Part shown: one piece after another, positions 1-6,306 of the stretch
Layout of the letters: the number at the start of each line of letters is the position of its first letter
Position numbering within the stretch: position 1 is the first letter of the stretch
Origin: Deltaproteobacteria bacterium
GTDB taxonomy: Bacteria; Desulfobacterota; Binatia; Bin18
Direction: 5' to 3'
NCBI GenBank assembly: GCA_016200595.1
Contig: JACQEL010000711.1
Location: 1,868 to 8,299 of the forward strand
Length of the DNA: 6,432 nt
The notes under the pieces: generated by a model
Seen by the model: only the letters and a program-made list of their open reading frames with translations
What the model was told of the DNA's origin: nothing
Database searches by the model: none
Translations under genes and position numbers: made by a program

Positions 1-112
1 CCTGCGCTTGGGGGCTGGGTGTTAGGTGCTGGGTGTTAGGGACATCGGACATCGGACTTTGGACGCCGGACTGTTTTAGCGTGAGCGTTCCTTTCAGCCG
101 ATACAGCTCAGC
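1..112 (-). pseudogene. Continuation of the cyclase/ATPase/TPR gene beyond an in-frame TAA; runs off the window
   Basis: Reading on past the TAA at 113-115 in the same frame gives 37 open codons to the edge. They begin AELYRLKGTLTLKQSG and then become a proline/serine-rich stretch encoded by heptamer repeats. In this protein family the text around ERYYEAELYRLKGELLL is strongly conserved as I recall it, so the codon now reading TAA very probably was GAA (Glu). The piece before the stop ends ERYY and the piece after begins AELYRLKG, so nothing is missing and no frameshift is needed; one substitution explains it. Either the gene is a recent pseudogene, or the truncated protein works, or the base is a sequencing or assembly error. 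The remaining C-terminal TPR part should lie left of the window. Confidence 0.7.
14..75. repeat. Heptamer-phased tandem repeat array (GACNNNG type) in the 3' part of the cyclase gene
   Basis: On the plus strand, positions 14-41 are two copies of a 14-mer (GCTGGGTGTTAGG plus T or G). Positions 41-75 hold five 7-base units that all start GAC: GACATCG twice, GACTTTG, GACGCCG and GACTGTT. Fourteen is twice seven, so the whole block keeps a 7-base phase. It lies in the open frame beyond the premature stop and would encode a Ser/Pro/Gln-rich linker. A related array is at 3116-3150 near the other end of the same gene. Confidence 0.75.
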
Positions 113-3100
113 TTAGTAGTAACGCTCTTCCGTTGTGTCCACCGCCGCCAGCGCCTCGGCGAGCACGGTTAGCCCTTCCTCTATCCGCCCTGTATTCTCA
201 TAGGCCTCCGCCAGCAAGGCAAGATAATAGGGTCGCCACAGCTTTGCCCCCGTAGCCTGGTGAGCGGCCAAGCCCTGCTGTATCTGCGCCAGCCCTTCCG
301 TCTTCTGCCCCTGCCTGACCAGCGCCCACCCCCCCACAGCGGTCCCCCACGCTAACCAGAACGACAGCCTGTGCTTAGTCGAGAGGGTTAGCGTTGCCTC
401 GGCCCGCTCGTAGGCTGCTTGCTTATCCTGACAGAACTGGTGGACTCTGGCAGCATGGCCGAGGGCGAAAGCCAGGCTGTGGGGGTGAGCCAGCTGCTGA
501 GCCAGGAGAATTGCCTCATGACTCCTCTTCAGGGCTTGGGCCGGATAGCCAAGACTCCAGAGAGCTTGGGCTGCAACACATAGGCAAACCATCCCAGGGT
601 CGACCCCACCATAGAGAAGAGCGAGCGCGTGGTGCTGCTGGGGGGCGTAGAGAGCAATACCCTGTTCTGCGTGCTCTCGAGCTGAGTCAAAGTTGGCGAG
701 GTAGTATGAGGTGTATCCTAGCGCGACGTCGGCCTCTAGGAGCAGAGCGGGGTCCTGGAGCCTCTGGGCCAGGTGCAGCATCTGCTTCGCCAGCTCATGG
801 GTCGTCTGTATCTCCCCCCAGTTCAAATAGAACACCCATAGCCCCCACAGCACGGGGAAGAGCTGAGAGGTTGCTCCTACTTGCTGACACAGCTCTCGTG
901 CCCGGGTGTAGGTTTTTTCCACTTCTGGAGCAGCCCAGCCTTTCGTGGAGGTCAAAGCTGGGCCGAGGGTGATCTGCAAGTCTAGCTCCTGTTGAGTGTG
1001 CTCTGGCGTGTCCGGCAGAGCCTTGAGCAACTCCAGCCCCTTCGTGAGGTGAGCGATCGCTTCCACAAGGGCCGAGCGTTGGGAGGCTTTCTGCCCGGCA
1101 CTCTGCCAGTAGGGAATCGCCTGAGCACTGAGGCCCGCCTCGGTGTAGTGATGCGCTAAGAGCTCAGGTTGGGTCTCTGTGGTCTCGGGAAACCGTGCCT
1201 CCAAGACCTTGGCAATCTGCTGGTGATAGTGCTGCCGAGTGCTCTTGAGCAACGACTGATAGGCCGCATCCTGAATCAAGGCATGTTTGAAGAGATAGCG
1301 CGCGTGCGGCGGCAGCCCGCGCTGATAGAGCACTTCAGCTTCTACCAGCTTGATTAGCGCCTGCTGTAGAGTTCTTTCATCTACTAGCGAGACGGCCTGG
1401 AGCAATTCATACGAAAACTCCCGCCCTAAGCTCGCTCCCAGCTGCGCCACGTCTTTCACCGTCGCCAACCGATCGAGACGGGCGATCAGCGAGTCGTGTA
1501 AAGTGGAGGGAATAGCCAGAGGCTGGAGTGGTCCCGTCAGCTCATAGTGCCCTTCTACTTCCCGCAGCAGCCCCGACTCCACCACCATCTTGGTCAGCTC
1601 TTCGACAAACAGCGGCACACCATCGGTCTTGGTGATGAGTTGCTGGATCACCTCCGCTGGCAGCGGTCTGCCGCCGGTGACCTTCTCGACCATCACCTCG
1701 ATCTGCCGGCTGGCCAAGCGGCTGGGGGTTAGGTGCGTGAGATGCGAGAGCATTGCCCAGGGAGGACTAAAATCCGGCCGAAAGGTCAGCAGCAGCAGGA
1801 CGCGCGTCGTGGGTACGCGGTCGATGAGGAGGCTGAGAAACTCCAGCGTGGACGGATCGACCCAATGCACATCTTCGACCACCACCAGCACAGGTTGTCT
1901 CTCTGCTTCCTTCAGCAGCCACGCCAGCAACACTTCCAGGGTCTTCTGCTTCTGGCGTTGTGGCGTCAGAGTGAGGGGAGGGTAATGGGCAGGCAGCGGG
2001 AGGGACAGCAAGGAGGCCAACAAGGCCACAGCTTCGGCCCGTAGAGGACCTTCCTGACTTGCCCCTCCCTCTACTGCGGCTTCTAGCTTCCGCACTTTCT
2101 CCTCCGAGGACTCGGTCTGGTCGAAGTGCAGCAAGCGCTGCAAATGGTCAATGAGGGGATAGAGAGCGCTGTTTTGATAATAGGGTGAGCAGCGATACTC
2201 TACCCGTCCAGACATCTCTGGCGCGACATGATCCTTGAGGATTTGTACCAAGCGGGACTTGCCGATGCCCGCTTCGCCACTGAGCAGAACTCCCTGTCCA
2301 GCGCCAGCTTTGCTCTGCTCCCAGCGTTTGCGGAGCAGCTCGACCTCCTCCTCTCGACCTACCAGCGGCGTCAGTCCTCGTGTTGCCGCCGCTTCCAAGC
2401 GACTCCGCACTCCGCCTCCACCAATGACTCGGTACACCTGAAGTGGTGTCGAAACACCTTTCAGGATGTGAGAGCCAAGGTCCCGACAGTCGAGCAAGCC
2501 CTCGATAAGCCGGTGGGTGGCTGCGCTGATGACGACCGTATCGGGTTCTGCCAGTCCTTGCAGACGAGCGGCAATGTTGGGAGTGTCACCCAAAGCTAAC
2601 TGCTCGCGCTTGCCTCCGGCCCCAATCTCGCCCACAACTACCAGACCGGTATGAATGCCGATGCGAACTTGGAGAGGAATAGGGAAGGGTGTTTTTCCCT
2701 TTGCGGTATCAATGCTGACCCCCTCACCCTGTCCCTCTGTGGAGCCTTGATTAATCAAGGCTCCACGGGGAGAGGGGACCTGACGCCCGACAGGCTGAAG
2801 GCATTGGAAAGCAGCGACAATCTCCAACCCTGCCTGCGCTGCTCGCTGCGCGTCATCCTCATGAGCGACGGGATACCCGAAATAGACCAGCAACCCGTCT
2901 CCGAGATACTGAGCAATATGCCCCTCGAAGCGACGGATGACCTCTGCACAAGCTCGCTGATACTCCTGTACGACGGCCCGCCACTCTTCGGGGTCCAGTT
3001 GCTCGGAGAGCGCAGTCGAGCCCACCAGGTCACAAAACATGACTGTGAGCTGCCGACGCTCGCCCGCACTCAGTCCCGAGTCTATCGGCTGGCGTTTAGC

Positions 3101-3301
3101 ATCTGCATTGCCTTCGACTTTGGACCTGGGACTTGGGACTTGGGACTGCCGCGTGAGCGGCGTGCCGCAGTTATCGCAAAACGCTGCCCCAGGGCGGACT
3201 TGATTCCCGCACGATGGACAAAGCAGTTCCAACTTGCTGCCGCAAGCCTCACAAAATCTGGCTCCCTCACGATTTTCGTGCTGGCACTTCGCGCAATGCA
3301 T
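113..3301 (-). CDS. Zinc-ribbon/class III nucleotidyl cyclase/AAA-STAND ATPase/TPR signalling protein (C-terminus cut by a stop)
   Basis: Predicted multidomain cytoplasmic signalling protein of 1062 residues that probably makes cyclic nucleotide under control of its ATPase and TPR sensor parts. A double zinc ribbon comes first, with CxxC pairs at residues 3/6, 17/20, 28/31 and 42/45. The cyclase domain (about 82-292) keeps metal aspartates D91 (FCDLVGST) and D135 (YLGDG), the RIGIHTG strand (213-219) and the Asn/Arg pair N242/R246 in GDTPNIAARL, so it should be active; adenylate is more likely than guanylate, but this is inference. The ATPase has Walker A GEAGIGKS (342-349) and Walker B VLVVVED (471-477). 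Residues after about 690 are helical and TPR-like. The layout resembles soluble adenylyl cyclase and the many bacterial cyclase-ATPase-TPR proteins. Start: ATG at 3299-3301 directly precedes the first zinc-ribbon cysteine and has AGAGG upstream. Oddities: an extra segment of about 35 residues (174-209) carrying a palindrome, and a stop at 113-115 where the family usually continues. It is divergent from the lipid genes. Confidence 0.9.
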   Translation of the reverse strand: MHCAKCQHENREGARFCEACGSKLELLCPSCGNQVRPGAAFCDNCGTPLTRQSQVPSPRSKVEGNADAKRQPIDSGLSAGERRQLTVMFCDLVGSTALSEQLDPEEWRAVVQEYQRACAEVIRRFEGHIAQYLGDGLLVYFGYPVAHEDDAQRAAQAGLEIVAAFQCLQPVGRQVPSPRGALINQGSTEGQGEGVSIDTAKGKTPFPIPLQVRIGIHTGLVVVGEIGAGGKREQLALGDTPNIAARLQGLAEPDTVVISAATHRLIEGLLDCRDLGSHILKGVSTPLQVYRVIGGGGVRSRLEAAATRGLTPLVGREEEVELLRKRWEQSKAGAGQGVLLSGEAGIGKSRLVQILKDHVAPEMSGRVEYRCSPYYQNSALYPLIDHLQRLLHFDQTESSEEKVRKLEAAVEGGASQEGPLRAEAVALLASLLSLPLPAHYPPLTLTPQRQKQKTLEVLLAWLLKEAERQPVLVVVEDVHWVDPSTLEFLSLLIDRVPTTRVLLLLTFRPDFSPPWAMLSHLTHLTPSRLASRQIEVMVEKVTGGRPLPAEVIQQLITKTDGVPLFVEELTKMVVESGLLREVEGHYELTGPLQPLAIPSTLHDSLIARLDRLATVKDVAQLGASLGREFSYELLQAVSLVDERTLQQALIKLVEAEVLYQRGLPPHARYLFKHALIQDAAYQSLLKSTRQHYHQQIAKVLEARFPETTETQPELLAHHYTEAGLSAQAIPYWQSAGQKASQRSALVEAIAHLTKGLELLKALPDTPEHTQQELDLQITLGPALTSTKGWAAPEVEKTYTRARELCQQVGATSQLFPVLWGLWVFYLNWGEIQTTHELAKQMLHLAQRLQDPALLLEADVALGYTSYYLANFDSAREHAEQGIALYAPQQHHALALLYGGVDPGMVCLCVAAQALWSLGYPAQALKRSHEAILLAQQLAHPHSLAFALGHAARVHQFCQDKQAAYERAEATLTLSTKHRLSFWLAWGTAVGGWALVRQGQKTEGLAQIQQGLAAHQATGAKLWRPYYLALLAEAYENTGRIEEGLTVLAEALAAVDTTEERYY
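2731..2779. repeat. Perfect 28-bp palindrome with outer partial arms, inside the cyclase coding region
   Basis: Positions 2739-2766 are a perfect palindrome with half-site GTGGAGCCTTGATT. It is extended outward by the imperfect arms GTCCCTCT (2731-2738) and AGAGGGGAC (2771-2779). In the coding frame the palindrome encodes GALINQGST (residues 180-188). It sits in a segment of about residues 174-209 that separates the helix after the GDG motif from the RIGIHTG strand; in relatives these are normally joined by a short loop. The structure suggests a small palindromic element inserted in frame. Transcripts would fold into a strong hairpin here. Confidence 0.85.
3116..3150. repeat. Second GACNNNG-type heptamer array, encoding the zinc-ribbon to cyclase linker
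   Basis: Five consecutive 7-base units on the plus strand all begin with GAC: GACTTTG, GACCTGG, GACTTGG twice and GACTGCC. On the coding (minus) strand they encode a linker including QVPSPR (residues 54-59) between the double zinc ribbon and the cyclase domain. The ten bases GACTTTGGAC are shared exactly with the array at 41-75, so both probably belong to one repeat family. Confidence 0.75.
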
Positions 3302-3308
3302 TCCTCAA

Positions 3309-3313
3309 CCTCT
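3309..3313 (-). promoter_or_regulatory. Shine-Dalgarno for the cyclase gene
   Basis: Read on the minus strand, AGAGG lies seven bases before the ATG at 3301-3299. A second GAGGA directly abuts the ATG and is too close to serve. This spacing, together with the zinc-ribbon cysteines beginning at residue 3, supports the chosen start. Confidence 0.5.
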
Positions 3314-3385
3314 GGACGTTAGCTGAAATCTGCTTTATCACGAGCAGGGGAAGAATCACAGAGAAAGATACTAAAACGTAATGAG

Positions 3386-3448
3386 TAAAACGTAAAAGAA
3401 CTAAAGAATGGAGTTGTTCCCTTTTTTCGTTTCCCGTTTTACGTTTTA
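3386..3448. repeat. Inverted repeat with 12-bp perfect arms (TAAAACGTAAAA)
   Basis: The arm TAAAACGTAAAA at 3386-3397 is the exact reverse complement of 3437-3448, with 39 bases between. Inside, GAAC (3398-3401) can pair with GTTC (3416-3419). A further partial copy of the left motif, TAAAACGTAA, sits at about 3372-3381, so the left side is a short direct duplication. It is not followed by the architecture of a typical terminator and lies between divergent genes. It resembles a dispersed, MITE- or REP-like intergenic repeat; its role is unknown. Confidence 0.75.
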
Positions 3449-3467
3449 TGCTTGCTGAGGTAATAAT
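3438..3467 (+). promoter_or_regulatory. Candidate sigma70-type promoter for the VOC-desaturase-cfa unit
   Basis: TTTACG (3438-3443) could act as a -35 box and AATAAT (3462-3467) as a -10 box, with an 18-base spacer; TAATAA one base earlier gives 17. The match is partial, and the -35 box lies inside the right arm of the TAAAACGTAAAA inverted repeat. Chosen because it is the best-spaced pair ahead of the strong ribosome binding site. No operator is recognisable. Confidence 0.25.
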
Positions 3468-3511
3468 AACCCTGGGCTCTATTCTTCTCGGCGAGAGGAA
3501 AGCAGCAACAC

Positions 3512-3519
3512 AAAGGAGG
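3512..3519 (+). promoter_or_regulatory. Strong Shine-Dalgarno for the VOC gene
   Basis: AAAGGAGG, close to a full anti-Shine-Dalgarno match, ends seven bases before the ATG at 3527. It fixes the start of the VOC gene and suggests the first gene of the unit is well translated. Confidence 0.85.
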
Positions 3520-3526
3520 AAAAATC

Positions 3527-3958
3527 ATGGCAGAGCTATTTCACGTTGGTCTGACGGTCAAGAATCTGGAGCGCTCGGTCGCTTTTTACCGCGATGTCGT
3601 AGGCATGAAAGAGCATGAATGGCGCATGATGAACGCCAAGAGCAAAGAATTCGATACGCTCACCAACAACCCTGGCGCAGAATTGAAAGTCGCCCACCTC
3701 ACGCTCGATTCATTCATGCTCCAACTCATCGAGTATGTGGCCAGAGGAGGAACGACGCTGGACTTACACCATAACAATGTCGGGAGTCCACATCTGTGCA
3801 TCTACGTCCCCGACGTCGAAGCCAAGTACAAAGAGGTACAACAGCGCGGCGACGTAACCATCACTTCCGGCCTCGTGCAGATCGCACCGACCATGCGCAG
3901 TTTTTACACCGAAGACCCGGACGGGGTGCCGGTAGAGTTTTTGCAAGTCACACGGTGA
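3527..3958 (+). CDS. VOC (glyoxalase/bleomycin-resistance/dioxygenase) superfamily protein
   Basis: A 143-residue protein of the usual single-chain VOC size, with two beta-alpha-beta-beta-beta modules. The first opens with FHVGLTVKNLERSVAFYRDVVGM and the second with HLCIYVPDVEAKYKEV, ending FYTEDPDGVPVEFLQ. The expected metal ligands are all present: H6, E69, H89 and E137, the 2-His/2-Glu set typical of glyoxalase I, methylmalonyl-CoA epimerase and relatives. It is therefore probably an active, cytosolic divalent-metal enzyme (lyase, epimerase or similar). The substrate cannot be read from the sequence, and a specific name such as lactoylglutathione lyase would be an over-call. It is the first gene of the unit, nine bases or fewer from the desaturase, so it may be co-expressed with lipid modification. 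That link is contextual only. Confidence 0.88.
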   Translation: MAELFHVGLTVKNLERSVAFYRDVVGMKEHEWRMMNAKSKEFDTLTNNPGAELKVAHLTLDSFMLQLIEYVARGGTTLDLHHNNVGSPHLCIYVPDVEAKYKEVQQRGDVTITSGLVQIAPTMRSFYTEDPDGVPVEFLQVTR

Positions 3959-3966
3959 GCGGAAGC

Positions 3967-4899
3967 ATGCCTCGTCCCGCAGCTTACAATTGGATTAATG
4001 TCGGCTTCTTTACCTTGTCGCCGCTGAGCGCCCTCGTCGGAGTGGGGTATTACACGTACCGACAGGGCCTTCATCCGGGGGACTGGGCATCGTTCTGGTT
4101 CATGCTGTGTGGTACCGGCCTGGCGATCAACGCGGGTTTCCATCACTACTATTCCCACCGCAGCTATGAATGCCACTGGCTCGTACAGGCTTTCTACCTG
4201 CTCTTTGGGGCCGCAGCTATACAGAATTCGGCGCTGGTGTGGGCGTCCAACCATCGCTCTCATCATCGGTTCGTCGATCAGGAGGGTGATCCGTATAACA
4301 TCCAGAAAGGGGTTTTTTTGGCCCATATGGGGTGGACCTTCTACCACAACCCATTGCCTCCTGAACAGCGCTTCGCGAACGTTCCAGACTTGACGGCCAA
4401 CCGCTTAGTGATGTGGCAGCACCGTTATTACTTACCCCTCAGCGTCGGGACCGGTCTCCTCTTCCCGCTGTTGCTTGGCTGTATATATGGGCGGCCCTGG
4501 GGGAGCTTCTTCTGGGGGGGACTCCTGCGGATGGTGCTGTTCCACCATATTACCTTTCTGGTCAACTCGGCCGGTCATGCGGTCGGCTCCCAGCCCTACT
4601 CCGTACGGGACTCCTCGCGAGACAATTGGTGGCTCGCCCTCTTGATGTTCGGCGGCGGCTACCATAATTTCCACCATGCGTTTCCCGGGGACTATCGCAG
4701 CAGCGTGGCGTGGTATCAGTGGGATCCCACCAAATGGTGGATCTGGAGCCTGAACCGTATCGGTCTTACCTGGCGTCTGAACCGAACTCCTGCGCGGTCT
4801 ATTCTGCAGGCCCGGCTGCAGAGGGAAGGCCGTAAGAGGGGAGAGATGTCAGACTCGCGGTCGCAAGAAAGGAAAGAGCAGTGTCTTCCCAGTCTTTGA
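3967..4899 (+). CDS. Membrane delta-9-type acyl-CoA (fatty acid) desaturase
   Basis: A 310-residue integral-membrane di-iron desaturase that introduces a cis double bond, probably at C9, into a saturated acyl chain using O2 and an electron donor. All histidine boxes are visible: HHYYSH (59-64), HRSHH (96-100) and HNFHH (233-237), plus the NSAGH (200-204) ligand motif. Surrounding text such as VWASNHRSHHRFVDQEGDPYN (91-111) and the GGGYHNFHHAFPGDYR region is classic for this family. Hydrophobic helices lie at about 11-30, 42-58, 153-175 and 180-200. The length matches bacterial delta-9 desaturases; the last 25 or so residues are charged and overlap the next gene. Start: ATG 3967 is preferred, but an in-frame GTG at 3955 overlaps the VOC stop as GTGA and would add four residues. 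Neither has a strong ribosome binding site, suggesting translational coupling. Box one has HH where HR is common. No dedicated electron-transfer partner is encoded nearby. Confidence 0.93.
   Translation: MPRPAAYNWINVGFFTLSPLSALVGVGYYTYRQGLHPGDWASFWFMLCGTGLAINAGFHHYYSHRSYECHWLVQAFYLLFGAAAIQNSALVWASNHRSHHRFVDQEGDPYNIQKGVFLAHMGWTFYHNPLPPEQRFANVPDLTANRLVMWQHRYYLPLSVGTGLLFPLLLGCIYGRPWGSFFWGGLLRMVLFHHITFLVNSAGHAVGSQPYSVRDSSRDNWWLALLMFGGGYHNFHHAFPGDYRSSVAWYQWDPTKWWIWSLNRIGLTWRLNRTPARSILQARLQREGRKRGEMSDSRSQERKEQCLPSL
4868..4873 (+). promoter_or_regulatory. Shine-Dalgarno supporting the GTG start of cfa
   Basis: AAAGGA ends seven bases before the GTG at 4881, inside the end of the desaturase gene. 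It makes this GTG the best start; the next in-frame ATG is about 100 codons downstream, well inside the N-terminal domain. Confidence 0.65.
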
Positions 4900-6176
4900 C
4901 TACTCCTGATCAGCATGCCCAAACCAGTTTGTCCTTCCTGCACGACCTGCTCGGTCATTACCACCCGCGTAATTTTGCCGTGCGCGTGTGGGATGGTACC
5001 CGGTGGGAGGCGGAACCGGGACAATCCGTAGCTTTCACGCTGGTCCTGAAACATCCTGGCGCGCTCCGCAAGATGTTCTGGCCGCCGAATGGGCTCACTT
5101 TGGGTGAAGCTTACCTCCACGAAGATTTTGACATCGAGGGTGAACTCGAAGCCGTCTTTGGCCTTGCCGACTCGTTAATCGACATGCACTGGAGCGAATC
5201 TGAACAACTGCGCTACGGGCAAGCTCTCTTGAGTTTGCCAGAGGAGAGCAATTCACTCACTGATCACCAGGAACTACAAGTGAGTGGTACGTTACATTCC
5301 CAAGAGCGCGACCGGCAAGCCGTTACCTATCACTACAATGTATCTAACGACTTCTATGCGCTCTGGCTCGACCGCCGCATGGTCTACACCTGTGCCTACT
5401 TTGCCAGTCTTGATGAAGATTTGGATTCGGCGCAGGAACGCAAGCTAGATTACATCTGCCGCAAGCTACGCCTCCGCCCCGGAGAGCGGTTCTTAGATAT
5501 TGGCTGTGGCTGGGGCGGCCTGATCATGCATGCAGCCCAGCACTATGGGGTAGAAGCACTCGGCGTGACCTTGAGTCAGCCACAGGCCGAACTGGCCAGC
5601 GAGCGTATCCAACACGCCGGGCTCGCGAACCGGTGTCGCGTAGAGGTCCGCGATTATCGAGAACTCGACACCTCTGCCGGGTATGACAAGATAGCCAGCA
5701 TAGGAATGTTCGAACATGTCGGCGAATCGCAGTTACCGACCTATTTCCAGCAGGCTTGGCGTCTGCTGCGTGTAGGCGGTGTGTTCCTCAATCATGGAAT
5801 TGCGGGCTCGGCGACTCAACCCGTACACAATGGGCCGTCTTTCACCGACCGGTATGTATTCCCCGATATCCAGGTGGTGCCCATCAGTACGACCCTACGC
5901 GTTGCCGAGGAGACTGGCTTCGAAGTCCGTGATGTGGAGAGTCTGCGGGAGCACTACATGCTCACCATGCGGCACTGGGTGCGCCGTCTGGAAGCCCATG
6001 GCGAGGAGGCGTGTCGCGCCACCAATAAGGTCACGTATCGTGCGTGGCGGTTGTTCTTTGCCGCGATGGCTCATCGCTTCTGCAGCGGTCGGCTCAACCT
6101 CTACCAAGCCCTAGTAACCAAGCCTAACCAGGGCAACAGTGGACTGCCGCTGACCCGGGCTGATTGGTATACCTAG
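4881..6176 (+). CDS. cfa: Cyclopropane-fatty-acyl-phospholipid synthase (SAM-dependent)
   Basis: A 431-residue enzyme that transfers a methylene group from S-adenosylmethionine to the cis double bond of acyl chains in membrane phospholipids, forming a cyclopropane ring. It has the two-part family layout: an N-terminal lipid-associated domain (about 1-130) and a Rossmann methyltransferase domain. SAM motif I is LDIGCGWGGL (205-214). Residues corresponding to the E. coli active site and bicarbonate site appear conserved: C171 in YTCAYF, E278 in GMFEHVG, H305 and I307 in NHGIAG, and Y359 in EHYMLTM. The length is slightly above E. coli Cfa (about 382). The GTG start overlaps the desaturase by 19 bp and has its own AAAGGA. 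Product and substrate of the two genes fit: the desaturase supplies the olefin that this enzyme modifies. A plain methyltransferase role making a branched chain instead is possible but less likely given the intact catalytic set. Confidence 0.93.
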   Translation: MSSQSLTTPDQHAQTSLSFLHDLLGHYHPRNFAVRVWDGTRWEAEPGQSVAFTLVLKHPGALRKMFWPPNGLTLGEAYLHEDFDIEGELEAVFGLADSLIDMHWSESEQLRYGQALLSLPEESNSLTDHQELQVSGTLHSQERDRQAVTYHYNVSNDFYALWLDRRMVYTCAYFASLDEDLDSAQERKLDYICRKLRLRPGERFLDIGCGWGGLIMHAAQHYGVEALGVTLSQPQAELASERIQHAGLANRCRVEVRDYRELDTSAGYDKIASIGMFEHVGESQLPTYFQQAWRLLRVGGVFLNHGIAGSATQPVHNGPSFTDRYVFPDIQVVPISTTLRVAEETGFEVRDVESLREHYMLTMRHWVRRLEAHGEEACRATNKVTYRAWRLFFAAMAHRFCSGRLNLYQALVTKPNQGNSGLPLTRADWYT

Positions 6177-6306
6177 TACAGTGCGCCATAAATACACCTC
6201 CAGTTCCGCACGCCAGCAGTACGGGTTCCTTCCCCCCTTGTGGGGCAATGGCATTAAGTTAAGGGCTGGTATGGAGGTGAGGGCGGAAAGGCGGTAAGTA
6301 GGGGCA
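6177..6306. other. Spacer after cfa with a short direct repeat; possible left end of an insertion sequence
   Basis: No gene is seen here. Short pairings exist: GTGCG (6181-6185) with CGCAC (6207-6211), and CCCC/GGGG around 6234-6245. Neither is followed by a T-run, so I do not call an intrinsic terminator. GGGGCAATGG occurs at 6242-6251 and again at 6301-6310, just overlapping the ATG of the next reading frame. If the downstream reading frame is a transposase, the terminal inverted repeat of the element should lie in this stretch; its exact edge cannot be set without the other end. Confidence 0.4.

Larger units (their letters stand above)
3302..3526. other. Divergent intergenic region between the cyclase gene and the lipid operon
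   Basis: This 225-bp gap separates the minus-strand signalling gene from the plus-strand operon, so both promoters should lie here. It is more AT-rich than its surroundings. It holds an inverted repeat (3386-3448), a weak sigma70-like promoter candidate for the plus strand (3438-3467) and a strong ribosome binding site (3512-3519). I could not pick out a convincing promoter for the minus strand, nor any recognisable riboswitch or small coding region. Confidence 0.7.

Noticed and set aside
394..972. 192-codon plus-strand reading frame opposite the TPR part
   Set aside because: Arg/Ser/Pro-rich shadow translation of GC-rich coding DNA, no domain, opposite a coherent TPR-like protein.
2685..2701. 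AAGGG/CCCTT hairpin beside the palindrome
   Set aside because: Five-base arms are too short to mean much, and it lies within coding DNA with no further support.
2651..3322. 223-codon plus-strand reading frame opposite the cyclase domain
   Set aside because: It lies wholly antisense to well-supported zinc-ribbon and cyclase coding sequence; its translation shows no family motif and includes the palindrome and repeat arrays.
3796..3966. Extended desaturase start at 3796 adding 57 residues
   Set aside because: The extra residues overlap the VOC gene in another frame and are Arg-rich nonsense; family alignment begins near MPRPAAYNW.
5452..5490. Ser in place of Gly in the NVSNDFY motif of Cfa as a possible defect (motif itself at about 5337-5358)
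   Set aside because: Ser at this place is usual in many cyclopropane or mycolic acid synthase relatives, and the catalytic set is intact.
6181..6245. Intrinsic terminator after cfa
   Set aside because: Only short or bulged stems and no following T-run on the plus strand.
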